This document shows positions 16,689 to 25,357 of a DNA stretch of 25,612 nucleotides, piece by piece (positions within the stretch are counted from its first letter, which is position 1; the number at the start of each line of letters is the position of its first letter). This DNA comes from Glomus cerebriforme (lineage: Eukaryota > Glomeromycota > Glomeromycetes > Glomerales > Glomeraceae): NCBI GenBank assembly GCA_003550305.1, contig QKYT01000174.1, forward strand, positions 149,883 to 175,494, in the 5' to 3' direction. Position numbers and translations under genes: made by a program. The notes below the pieces were generated by a model. The model was not told the DNA's origin, did not search any database, and saw nothing but the letters and a program-made list of their open reading frames with translations.

Positions 16689-17100
16689 GTTATTTATTAG
16701 ATAGATAGTTAAATCATATGTAATCAGATAATACAGTAATGATATAAGAGTTATATAAGAAAGTAATAGTTAGAAGGAAAATATAAAAGAAAGGAAGGAA
16801 CATAAATAAAGATATGATAATATGTAAAAGAAAGCAGTTATAATAATATTATTAGAATAGAAGCAGTTATAATGATATTATTAGAATAGAAGCAATTATA
16901 ATGACATTATCAGAATAGTTTATTTACATTAAAAGGTATAAATATGATAGTTCTTCTATCTTTGTTTTGTACCTATTTAGTAATTAATCTATAGATTATA
17001 ATAATTATACCACTAAACTAATAAAATAAATAAATACATTTATTAAAATATAAACTCTTGATTCTTTTACAATTTCTTATAAGCAAACCTATCACATTGG
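16689..17100 (+). repeat. AT-rich segment with three 29-bp tandem repeats, possible LTR remnant
   Basis: 16832-16918 holds three adjacent 29-bp units, AAGCAGTTATAATGATATTA plus TTAGAATAG, the last with four changes. Downstream are a TATA-like GGTATAAATATGATAG (16935-16950), AATAAATAAATA (17024-17035) and CCTATCACATTGGTAAG (17087-17103). The latter resembles an LTR end followed by a primer-binding site of the TTGGTA type. No partner LTR or retroelement gene is present, so the LTR idea is weak, while the tandem repeat is clear. Confidence 0.4.
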
Positions 17101-17273
17101 TAAGTTTATCTAATGGTTTTATTAATTAATTTCTACTTGTAATAAAACTTTCGCAATTTTAAATTTTAATTCTTGCTTCTAAGATGTGAATAATACTACA
17201 TGTCAATTAAAGCAAGAATTTGGTGACTAACTATACTTTTCTCATCAATTATTACATATCTCATATTTTTTAA

Positions 17274-17688
17274 TTCGCAATTCGTGAGAAACAGAAAGAT
17301 CTACATTAGTGATTGGTAAGGCAATTTTATAATTAAATTTATTAGTATCCATAATTTGGAGCTATCGGTCAAATATTGGCATATTTTGATAATTGTTTTA
17401 GACCTTTAAAAATAATAGATTAATTTATGGCTTTCTGGCTACCTCCCATAAAAAAATTATAAGAATATCTTTGAAATTGCAAATTCTAAATGAGGACCGA
17501 AATTATGCAATTAGACATTTTCATTAAATTTTACTATTAAAATTGCTGGCTGGGGATTATAGATATGGTAGAGTAATACTATCTTTTTTTTGCAATTAAT
17601 GTTAGCCAAATTATTTGTAATACTAATCATAATGCAAAATGCTCGCTAATTACTAATATCGATCTTTCTGTTTCTTATGAATTGCGAA
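17274..17688. mobile_element. MITE, 415 bp, ~43-bp terminal inverted repeats flanked by TTAA
   Basis: The ends read TTCGCAATTCGTGAGAAACA on the left and TTCGCAATTCATAAGAAACA inward from the right. Both continue GAAAGATC, and about 37 of 43 positions match. TTAA stands at both borders (17270-17273 and 17689-17692). TTAA duplication is a piggyBac hallmark, but the ends lack the piggyBac CCC start. A TA or TTA duplication with slightly longer ends is equally compatible, so the superfamily is open. There is no coding capacity. Confidence 0.7.
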
Positions 17689-17693
17689 TTAAT

Positions 17694-17828
17694 TTATCTT
17701 GTGGTTGCTTTAGCTATTCACCATTTAAATCAAAACATTTGATATCATTAATTATCCTAAAGGCTAATGTTAATACAAGTATGACTATAAGTGATTTAGA
17801 TACAATTCCTGTTATTTCTTGTTATTAG
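17694..17828 (+). other. Short coding-like stretch of unknown origin
   Basis: An open frame of 44 codons begins LSCGCFSYSPFKSKHL and ends DLDTIPVISCY before TAG. It lies directly beside the MITE border, so its upstream part may have been separated by the insertion. GTAAGT follows the stop immediately (17829-17834). I do not recognise the protein. It could belong to the 5' part of the transposase gene downstream. Confidence 0.3.
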
Positions 17829-17949
17829 GTAAGTCTTTAAAGGCACAACTTGATATCCTGCAAGTATATTATGATAATAGGATTCTATTCACATAAAGAT
17901 TTTCTTTGATTATCATTTAGTATTTAATAATCTACAGTTAAGTAATTTT

Positions 17950-17969
17950 CTTCAGGATTAATCCTGAAG
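17950..17969. repeat. Perfect 20-bp palindrome
   Basis: CTTCAGGATTAATCCTGAAG is self-complementary over its full length, with no loop. It lies in noncoding DNA upstream of the Tnp2-type transposase relic. The function is unknown. Confidence 0.6.
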
Positions 17970-18111
17970 TTTTCATTTAAAAATGCATCTATTTTGAATT
18001 ATTAATCCAATCATGATTATAATTCATATCTTGAGATTCTAGATCAGAAAAACAATCAAAATTTAATAGTTCATCAATGAAATCATTTTTTCATCATCTA
18101 TAGATGATTTA

Positions 18112-19622
18112 AATAAGTTATTTAACCTTGATTGGTTCTAACCTTTTGATTTGACAGTATATAGCTCTGGTATGATATATAGAGCTATTTGTAACCTCTC
18201 CCAAGATATTTGATTTAAAAAGAAGAATATGCTAACTCTTGGTCTTCTACCTGGTCTAAAAGAAGTCAAATTACATAAAATTAATAATTATTTAGCTCCA
18301 ATAATAGATGAGTTGTTAGAATTTTGGAATGGAGTTAATCTGTTCATCCACTAATAATTTTTCTACTGGTAGGAATATTAGAATGGCTGTAATTTGCTGC
18401 AGTAGTGATATTTCAGCTACTAGAAAACTGGATGGTCATATATTAGCACTTGTACAAGAAAGCAGATAAAGAAGAGGGTCAAAGATTGAATTTTGGAGGA
18501 TTTGAAGACATGGATGATTGGTTTATAATGAGAGATATGAGCATCAATGTAATGCTTTAATTTGGAAAAAACAGCAATCAGAAAATGCTTTGACTATCTT
18601 ATCATAATTCAATTAGACATTTGGTTATTGATCCAATGCATAATTTATTTCTGGGCATTGCAAAATGGATCATTAAAAAACTATAGATTAACAGTGGAAA
18701 AATTCTTCAATCTGACCTTAAGACAATGAAAATACAGGCAAAAAAAATTAAAATGCCTGCGAATATGAAATGAATTTCAAATAAAATTGTAACTGGTAAT
18801 GGATTCTCCAGATTCACAGCAGATCAATAGAAAACATTCATATTAATCTATGTTATTTCACTTCTGTGGAATTTGCTAAATAAATCTGATATGAAAATTT
18901 TAGGAAATTTTGTCAGAGCTTGTTCTTTACTGGTTTGTAAAATTATTGATAATTTTATATCCAGTGAATTAGATAATCCTAGACTTTCTGAAGGATTAAA
19001 ATTATTAAAACCCTGGTGCACTACTAGCATTCTTGCTGCTTACGATGAGCTAGATTTTGGTGAACTTCTTCAATTTAGACAAGTTTTTTGTCAAGAAATT
19101 GATGATACAATTAATGGTAGTGAGCCTTTTCTTGGAGAAATACTTGAACTAAGGAAAATCCGTATTGTTGAGTCAACATCAATCAGTCTAATTGACTCAA
19201 TTGTTGTGCCAAATATGGTTGATCAGTTTGCCCATGTACGAATTGTGGCAGAAATTTTTGGATTAGCAATGTCACTCCGATAAATGAAAAATGCATCCGA
19301 TTTATATTCTGGCCAAGTGTAATATTATTTTGAGCATACAATCAAGATATTAGGTAAATCTAAAACTCATCGATTAGCATTTGTCAGATGGTACAATCTG
19401 GTATCAAATCAGCATACACGATTTTATACAAATATCGATGAAAATGAAAAAAGTTCAAATATTGAACTTTGGCAAAATGATTTTTATGATTTAGGCTGAG
19501 ATTGTTTAATTTCAATTCATTATATATATAGCAGATTTGTATCTAGTGATTTTGTAGTTGGTAAAAAGAAACCTATTTCGTACAAAGCTGTAATATCAAT
19601 CAATAAGCAATTTCATTTGTGA
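18112..19622 (+). pseudogene. Tnp2/Plavaka-type (CACTA-like) transposase relic
   Basis: The reading starts near NLDWF, stop, PFDLTVYSSGMIYRAICNL, and continues with NMLTLGLLPGLKEVKLHKIN, DELLEFWNGVNL, a degenerate ATRKLDGH segment, and at about 18627-18680 IDPMHNLFLGIAKWIIKKL, the strongly conserved block with the catalytic-type Asp. A longer open stretch (18873-19283) reads KILGNFVRACSLLVCKIIDN, then DELDFGELLQFRQVFCQEID and FAHVRIVAEIFGLAMSLR. The C-terminus after several slips includes KILGKSKTHRLAFVRWYN, NIDENEKSSNIELWQNDFYD, SRFVSSDFVVGKKK and INKQFHL, with a stop at 19620-19622. These blocks, in this order, are those of Plavaka/Tnp2-domain transposases common in fungi. Stops and frame changes are frequent and no terminal repeats were identified, so the element's borders are unknown. 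Confidence 0.7.
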
Positions 19623-19624
19623 GA

Positions 19625-19970
19625 ATTTTTTTTATTTGTAAAATAGTATTTTATTATTTGAAGATATAATAAATTTTAAATATACAGTGATTGCAGTTGC
19701 TTCAACATTAAGTTTGTGAACCAAAAAAAGTAATCTTAGCTACTGGAAATGTATTTATTTCCTGTTATTGTCACAAAGATAAATTACTAAAAAGAAAAAA
19801 TTACCAGAATATTAAGACTTGGGCCAGTCTAGAGAACTTATGGTACTTAAATCAATGTTCAGAGAATTTATGATCATGGTCAAATATTCTGGAAAGTAAT
19901 GCATACAGCAGGTACTGAACTCAGAAATATAAGACAGATCTTACATTCCCTAACCAATACACCACTGCAG
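19625..19970 (-). mobile_element. Candidate tRNA-derived SINE
   Basis: Read on the minus strand from 19970, the sequence starts GCAGTGGTGTATTGGTTAGG, which contains a good RNA polymerase III A box (TGGTGTATTGG against TRGYNNANNGG). About 40 nt later comes GAGTTCAGTACC, a weaker B box (GGTTCRANNCC). A TAAGA...TCTTA stem lies between, where the anticodon arm would be, but its loop is only 4 nt, so this is not a working tRNA. About 270 bp of unrelated body follows, ending in an A/T-rich tail AATAAAATACTATTTTACAA plus A-rich DNA (about 19660-19627). The layout of tRNA-like head, body and A-rich tail is that of a SINE. It sits just 3' of the Tnp2 relic. Confidence 0.5.
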
Positions 19971-20390
19971 CATTAAAGTTAATAATAAAAAATTTCAATA
20001 TAATTTATTTGAAAAATTTATTGTATAATTCTTGACTTTGATTGGTTGTTTTTCCTATAAGGTAGTATGCATGAGAGATGAATCTGTAAGCAACAATAAA
20101 AATTGTGCCAATTTATGCAGAAAGAAAACTTTTCATATGAAATATTCGAGATAAATAAAAAAAAATCATGATAAATTGACAAAAGTTCATCAGCTTTCTG
20201 CTGGTCTACTTGCGGTTATTTATTTTTCTTTTATATAAACTGATTCCACTTTAATAATAACATTCCCAAAGATTATCACAGTTTTTAAAATCCTGTACAT
20301 TGCAGATCATCATATGTTGTGAAATGATTATGATTACCAGTTCGTGATTACTGGTGTAACTAACAAATAACACCAATCATTTCAATTTTA
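19971..20390. other. AT-rich spacer
   Basis: No supported gene. Words GATTACCAGTTCGTGATTAC and GTGTAACTAACAAATAACAC near 20331-20372 are imperfectly repetitive or inverted. Confidence 0.3.
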
Positions 20391-20396
20391 TATAAA
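20391..20396 (+). promoter_or_regulatory. Candidate TATA box for the Cys-rich/SAM gene
   Basis: TATAAA (within TTTTATATAAAGC) stands 61 bp before the ATG at 20457. CACGTTTTTGTCACGTCTC lies in between. The position suits a core promoter of a fungal gene. Confidence 0.4.
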
Positions 20397-20456
20397 GCTA
20401 ATTTATTCAAGACACGTTTTTGTCACGTCTCATTTTTTGTACCAAACCTCTTCAAT

Positions 20457-22042
20457 ATGGTTGAATATAATATTGGAACATGCTATGGATGCTACAAGTG
20501 TATGTACTGCAGCTGTTATCTAACTGTAAAACAGTGCAGTTATGATAAAACAGTAAAGCCTATAAAAGCTAATCGTACTGAAAATGTTCCATATGTATTT
20601 ACAAGAATCTTTAAAGAAAAACTTAATCTTTGTAAAAAAATCTTTATTCAAACAAAAAATTCACTTTATTTTTATAATAGTAATTTGGAAAACAATTTTA
20701 TTTTTTCTCTTTGTTCTACATGTAATAGCCAATTTCAAAGACTTTATAATAAAAAAACTGTTACTTCTGAAAACACCAATGATTCTAATTTTTGTAATAA
20801 AAGTTCAATTAGTTCTCTCATTATCGATCCTATTTTCTTAATACAGAAGAATTTATCAGTTCCCAGCCAAATGATAATTACAAGAACAACAAGTTTTATT
20901 TACTCTAATTATCAAAAAAACAGATGGAAAGTTATTGCCTGGGAAATGGCTTACTCTTGACGCATTATCTTTTAAAAAATTTGCTATCCAAGTTCAGAAA
21001 TATATTAGAATCACATTGGGAGTTAATGATATCGATCAAGAAGCATATTTTCTCGCCTTCAAATCAGCCAAATCAAATGGTGTAGGTTTGGAATTAAGTA
21101 ATTCAAATGATTTTGGAAAATTTCTTAACGAATATGAAAAATTACACAGATTACAAAAAGAAATTGTTGTAATTGTTGTGCAAATGAAACAAAAATTTGA
21201 TAAGAAAAAAAAGCGAAAGAAAGTGGAGGTAAATAATTACTTTTTTTATTTATATAACTATACATTTTTACTAAATACTAAATACTTTATTTCAGGAAGA
21301 AGTACTTGAATCTGATGAATTTTTGTCAGATGAGGATAATTCAAAAAAGAAAAAAATGAATGCAGTTCCAAAATATCAGGCCTAACTCCTCATCAAAAAG
21401 CAATTGGTAAACTAGTATCTGAACTTCGCGAACAGTAGCATTGTTTTCAAGATAATTTGCCATGCTATGTTGCTTAAGGAATTCATTTGAAACTATCAGC
21501 AAAGCTTCTTGTGACATGGGCAGAATGCATTGTAAGTAAATATTTCTTACTTATTAATATTATTCAAAAACAATATTAATAGATAAACAAATTAGATGAA
21601 CGGAACTGCAACTATTGAAATAGCACCAACCCTTCCAGATTTTGCTATATAGTATGCTTCTAAAAAGAATATGCATAATGTGACTAATGCTTATCCACCT
21701 GCACTTATGCCATCACAGATGTTTACAACTTATCCCATTCAGTATGCGCCACATCAATATTATTCATCTTGTGTTATTTCTGAACCTTTAACTTCTGCTT
21801 CTAATTTTAATACCTTACCATTATCAGAATATCCAATTCCAAATGTAGAAGAATTTTTGAAAAAGTTGGATAAAGATGAGGGTGATAATGGCGACTTTAC
21901 ACAGTTTATTAATGCATTTATTGAACAAAAAATAACTGTCAAACATATTAAAGATCTGGATGATAATGATTTTCAAGTATTAGGTGTAAAGACTATTGGC
22001 TGGTGTAAAACTATTCAAGCTGCAGCAAAACAATATAAATAA
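20457..22042 (+). pseudogene. Broken three-exon Cys-rich N-terminus / SAM-domain protein
   Basis: The N-terminus MVEYNIGTCYGCYKCMYCSC has clustered cysteines suited to metal binding, with a second pair in SLCSTCNSQF (about residue 85). A one-base slip near 20905-20935 precedes PGKWLTLDALSFKKFAIQ. The exon ends in a Lys-rich KKKKRKKVE. Intron 1 (21229-21295, 67 nt, GTAAAT...TTTCAG) and intron 2 (21532-21595, 64 nt, GTAAGT...ATTAG) are in plausible phase. Exon 2 reads EEVLESDEFLSDED, slips, then LTPHQKAIGKLVSELREQ, two stops, and KLSAKLLVTWAECI. Exon 3 starts NGTATIEIAPTLPDF, has one TAG (21650-21652), a Pro/Tyr-rich linker, and ends in a SAM-like helical domain (about 21844-22036: VEEFLKKLDKDEG to KTIQAAAKQYK). 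I recall a large Rhizophagus family with this layout and unknown function; SAM domains usually mediate protein association. This copy is inactivated. Confidence 0.65.
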
Positions 22043-22170
22043 AACATGATAATTGTATTGAAAATAATATAATAGTNTAATAAAGCATAATAAATTTTGA
22101 TTGATAATAATTTTTATAAATGTATAAAAAATGTTTATTTTTGATTTATATTATCTATATAATTTATTAT

Positions 22171-22699
22171 TTAAAGATATACAGTTCCTTTAAAAAACCC
22201 CTTCGCCATTGCAGTTGTAATATGAAAACTAGCTATAAGAAGAGTATAAATAGGATTATTACAGCTTTTTATAAAATCCTGATTTCTTTTTAGAAACTTT
22301 TTATAATCGGGTTTAAGTCTGGAGAATAAGGAGAGAGGAATTCTACGCGTATGCCAAATGCTTAAAGATATTCAATTAACCCTTCATCATGATGAATTCT
22401 TGCATTATCAAGAACAATGACACTATTAGGACCTGGATATGGATTCATCTTGGATAGCTAAAGATACAAGATATAAGAATTAAAAATTAGTATGATAAGA
22501 TTATTGTACTTAATCCATAAATAAAAAATTTTACCACATCAGAAATAACAAAGTTCTTAAACCGCTCCTTATTAGTACAACTTCCTTCTATAATATCAAT
22601 TGCTATGAATCCTTGTAATGATAATGCAGGCAAAATTGTATATCTTTTGCCACATACAAATACTACCGTATAATGTGGGCCACAGTACTCCCTATGCAC
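22171..22699 (-). pseudogene. IS630/Tc1-type DDE_3 transposase, 5'-truncated, with intron
   Basis: On the minus strand the frame enters at about 22699 with HREYCGPHYTVVFVCGKRYT, ILPALSLQGFIAIDIIEGSC and RFKNFVISDV. A 78-nt intron (22535-22458: GTAAAA, a CATACTAAT branch site, CTTTAG) joins in phase to LSKMNPYPGPNSVIVLDNAR, which has the second catalytic Asp. VEFLSPYSPDLNPII follows, where the family has LNPIE, so the third catalytic residue is Ile. After a slip, CNNPIYTLLIASFHITTAMA and GFFKGTVYL end at the stop 22173-22171. The N-terminal helix-turn-helix and first Asp are absent: sequence beyond 22700 (CAGTACCCCCCTG...) is unrelated, suggesting truncation or another insertion. Stops occur after IEYL and IKSF. 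It is inactive. No terminal repeats were assigned. Confidence 0.75.
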
Positions 22700-22949
22700 A
22701 GTACCCCCCTGAAAAAATTTGCCAGAATTTTAAAGTACCCAGATACTTTACATAGAAAATTCCGATTTTAAACTTTAGATTTTGTAAAATACCTGGGGAT
22801 AATACTAGAAAGGTTTATGTATAACATATAATACCTCGGGTATAACTTTAGGTGATGCTAAGTACTGGCTTGCAATTCTGCAATTATTCGGTAGTACCGC
22901 ATCTTTTTTTTAATAAACAGACGGATCTTTTTATTTCAGTTTAGTATAA
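22700..22949. other. Spacer with GTACCCCC and TACC(T/C)GGG words
   Basis: GTACCCCCCTGAAAAAATTT starts exactly where the transposase relic breaks. TACCTGGGG (22791-22799) and TACCTCGGGTATAAC (22832-22846) recall TACCCGGGTATT at 25286-25297. CAGTACTCCCTATGCACAGT (22682-22701) resembles CTGTACCCCCTATGCATAGT (25331-25350). It may be a repeat or a MITE with unresolved borders. Confidence 0.35.
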
Positions 22950-23353
22950 ATGTCTTTTGGACTTAAAATTCATTGGTAAGTTTTTCGTTTATTTCTTGAA
23001 TTATTGCTAATTTTCTTTTTTATTTAGGTTCAAACTTATTCGTTTGGATATTCTGGAAGATTGGAACGGTATTTATAAAAGAGGGAATTGGGAATTTTTG
23101 ATATAAGAACATTACAGTACTGACATTCTTTTTTTTTCTTTTTTATTATATGAACGGACCCTTAAGCACCACTCTGGAATAATTTTAAGGGTAAGGGAGT
23201 TTTTTTTTGTTTTTATTCACATAAGAATGTTTATTAATATTCTTTCTTGTTTCTTTTTTGCAGGTATTGGTTTTGGATATTGGAATTAGGATGGGTAAAG
23301 TTTCTATAAGTGGATGTGAAGGAGGGATATGGAATATAATAAATATAAAATAA
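22950..23353 (+). pseudogene. Small multi-exon coding-like unit, one in-frame stop
   Basis: ATG (22950-22952) follows a TTTAGTATAA word. Exon 1 encodes MSFGLKIH plus two bases. Intron 1 is 52 nt (22976-23027, GTAAGT...GCTAAT...TTTAG) and joins in phase to FKLIRLDILEDWNGIYKRGN and WEFLI, with a stop at 23104-23106 giving a 34-residue peptide. The same frame stays open past that stop through EHYSTDIL, a T-rich hydrophobic stretch and LYERTLKHHSGIILR to a second donor. A 73-nt intron (23191-23263, GTAAGG...TTTTGCAG) leads to VLVLDIGIRMGKVSISGCEG and a stop at 23351-23353. Two well-formed introns in phase argue for a real transcript. I do not know the family. It may be a micro-gene with a 3' UTR intron or a relic of a longer ORF. 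Confidence 0.45.
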
Positions 23354-23655
23354 ATTTAATTTTCTTTTATTTATTAAAAAAGGGTGCATGTGCAATACAA
23401 AATTTTTTTTAAATTTTATTCTTAAAAAATAAAAGCTGTATGGCTGAACCAATTTGAACTATTACTTATTTTTCATCCCTAAATATATATAAATAAAGTT
23501 TTTATAAAATACCATCTTTACTTTTAAATAGAAATAAAGACATGTAAAATAAAAACGTGAAAAAATATTTGAACAAAGACATTTTTATGTACAATAGGAA
23601 TATTTAGATAAATAGTTTATATGAAATAACTTGAAAAGGTATTGCGAAATGTAAA
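23354..23655. other. AT-rich spacer
   Basis: AATAAATTTAATTTTC and other A/T runs follow the small gene and may serve as 3' end signals. No other gene seen. A minus-strand frame at 23234-23452 is antisense to the introns and exons of the unit above and is not called. Confidence 0.3.
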
Positions 23656-23657
23656 TA

Positions 23658-25218
23658 CAGTCAACTCTCTATATATGCACCCCCTTTGGGACCAAACATA
23701 AGCGTGCATATATAGAGAGTGTGCATTTATAGAGAAGTATAAATTTTATATTATAGAATCATTAAAAATAATGAAAATATTGTTTATTTAATTTTTATTA
23801 TCATTTATTGTAATTTATTATTCTAAAACAAATAAAACAACTATTAATTAAAGTACTGATATATAGTAGTTTGTGCTTGTTTTCTTTTAATAAATTTTTC
23901 AATTGTATCTACTAATTTTATATATTCATTTGCATTCTCTTGTTGAAGTAAAAATGTGTGCACAATTTCTAAACTTTTTAACGCTACCTTAGTGCTGACA
24001 ATTACTACCTCTGTGCTATCATCCATTTCGTCTAAATCATNATCAGAATCTTTCTTAAAATTTTTTACAAGCTCTTCAATTATTTGATCATCATCAGGAA
24101 TTTCATAAACAATATTCTCTTCAGAAATGTTAAGAAATTCTTCAGCTTCCATTGAATTAGGAAGATTAAGTACTTCAAGTATTTTGGATACTTCATCAAG
24201 TACTGGATCATCAGTTTCAGCATCATCCAAAAGCTCAGTGCTAGGGAGAATCCCAGTATGACGCCAACAGTTACAAATTGTTTCAGTTGTAACTTCATCC
24301 CAGCTTTTGATGATAAATTGAATTGCTTGCAAAACATCCATTTTTAGGTCTTGTATATATTCACCAGCCTCAATCTGTTCTAATATCCAGCTAAAATAAA
24401 AAAAATAAAATAAAAATTAATTTTTAAATAAAAATTAAATATTATTCACATATATACTGTACTTACCTAATATGATGATGACGATAGTGTTTTTTAAAAG
24501 ACATAATAATTCCAGCATCCATCGGCTGAATTTTTGATGTTGTATTTGGAGGTAAAAAATGAACATCAANTCTACTTCGTTTTTGTTCTGGATGAATGAC
24601 TTCAGTAGAAAGTCTTTTGTCTTTATTTTGCAAAATTCGTGTTATGGTACTTTCATCAACCCTAACTCCCCATTTTTGTTCAACCCAGTCAGCATATTGA
24701 ACTCGAGTCTTTTTATTGTTATTAGCATAAAGACAAAATTCATATTTTTGAGCGTCAGTTAGAAAAACTCTCTTTTTAGGGGGCATATTGATTTAACATT
24801 CTCACGNTAACATGTTTAAAAACNGCAGCCGCAGTGCTTATATATATTCTTATCGCTACNCNTTACNNNTAGCACGCATCACATTATACATGTTGTNTAT
24901 ATCTGAAACATGATTGAAAAGATAGTTTTTAACAAATAGTCAGAAGTATTCATGACTATTTGAGATTATTTATAATCAGTCATATATATATATAAAAATA
25001 AAATGAATTTTATTGTTTTTATTACAGCAAAGATTATGTCGAAGTCACGTGAATGCATATAGGTAAAAAATTTTAATATAGACGAAATCGGAAAATCATT
25101 GCACAATGTAAATAAAAAGTGTGCATCAAGCACTAATTCCCCAACTTGGGACNGAGTTAAAAGATGCATATTTAAAGGGTATGCATATATAAGTGGTGCA
25201 TATATAGAGAGTTGACTG
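23658..25218 (-). mobile_element. pogo/Tigger element, 1561 bp, perfect 24-bp TIRs, internally deleted
   Basis: The ends are identical inverted repeats starting CAGTCAACTCTCTATATATG and continuing CACC (23658-23681 and 25218-25195), with TA on both sides (23656-23657, 25219-25220). Each end carries three subterminal copies of a (G/A)TGCATATATAGAGAG-like motif. On the left, 23665-23680 and 23704-23719 form a perfect 16-bp inverted pair, with a third diverged copy at about 23721-23737. Such sites usually bind the transposase. One spliced minus-strand gene fills the interior. Perfect ends and an open gene indicate recent activity. A full-length pogo should be about 0.5 kb or more longer, so this is a deletion derivative. 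N bases are more frequent here than elsewhere, as expected for a high-copy family. Confidence 0.9.
23844..24786 (-). CDS. Truncated pogo transposase: DNA-binding domain fused to DDE C-terminus, spliced, 288 aa
   Basis: Exon 1 is 24786-24467 and exon 2 is 24390-23844. The 76-nt intron (GTAAGT at 24466, ...ATTTTAG at 24391) splits an AGC codon. The joined ORF is 867 nt with no stop before TAA; only two N codons are uncertain. Residues 1-60 (MPPKKRVFLTDAQKYEFC, VDESTITRILQNKDKRLS) form a CENP-B-N-type helix-turn-helix. After KRSR the protein jumps to HFLPPNTTSKIQPMDAGIIM, the last block of the DDE domain with the third Asp, so the second DNA-binding domain and the first two catalytic Asp residues are missing. 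Then come AIQFIIKSWDEVTTETICNC (C-terminal helices) and an acidic tail ending TIYQYFN. It cannot catalyse transposition but could still bind the element ends, as a repressor would. The junction is exactly at an N, so an assembly error must be excluded. Confidence 0.75.
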
Positions 25219-25220
25219 TA

Positions 25221-25357
25221 TATGATTTATTTGGAAATTTTTAACAAAAAATTATATCATATCATTAATTATAAAAATTACAAATACCCGGGTATTATAT
25301 ATGGCATATACCCTGGATATTTTAAAAATCCTGTACCCCCTATGCATAGTATCCACC
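25221..25357. other. Spacer with TACCCGGGTA palindrome
   Basis: AAATACCCGGGTATTATAT (25284-25302) has a perfect AATACCCGGGTATT core. CATATACCCTGGATATTTT follows. It is related to words at 22700-22860. Confidence 0.4.

Noticed and set aside
19910..19970. A genuine tRNA gene on the minus strand
   Set aside because: Acceptor and T arms do not pair properly and the anticodon loop would have only 4 nt; a SINE head fits better.
21760..21942. Minus-strand 60-codon ORF
   Set aside because: Shadow of the exon encoding the SAM-like domain.
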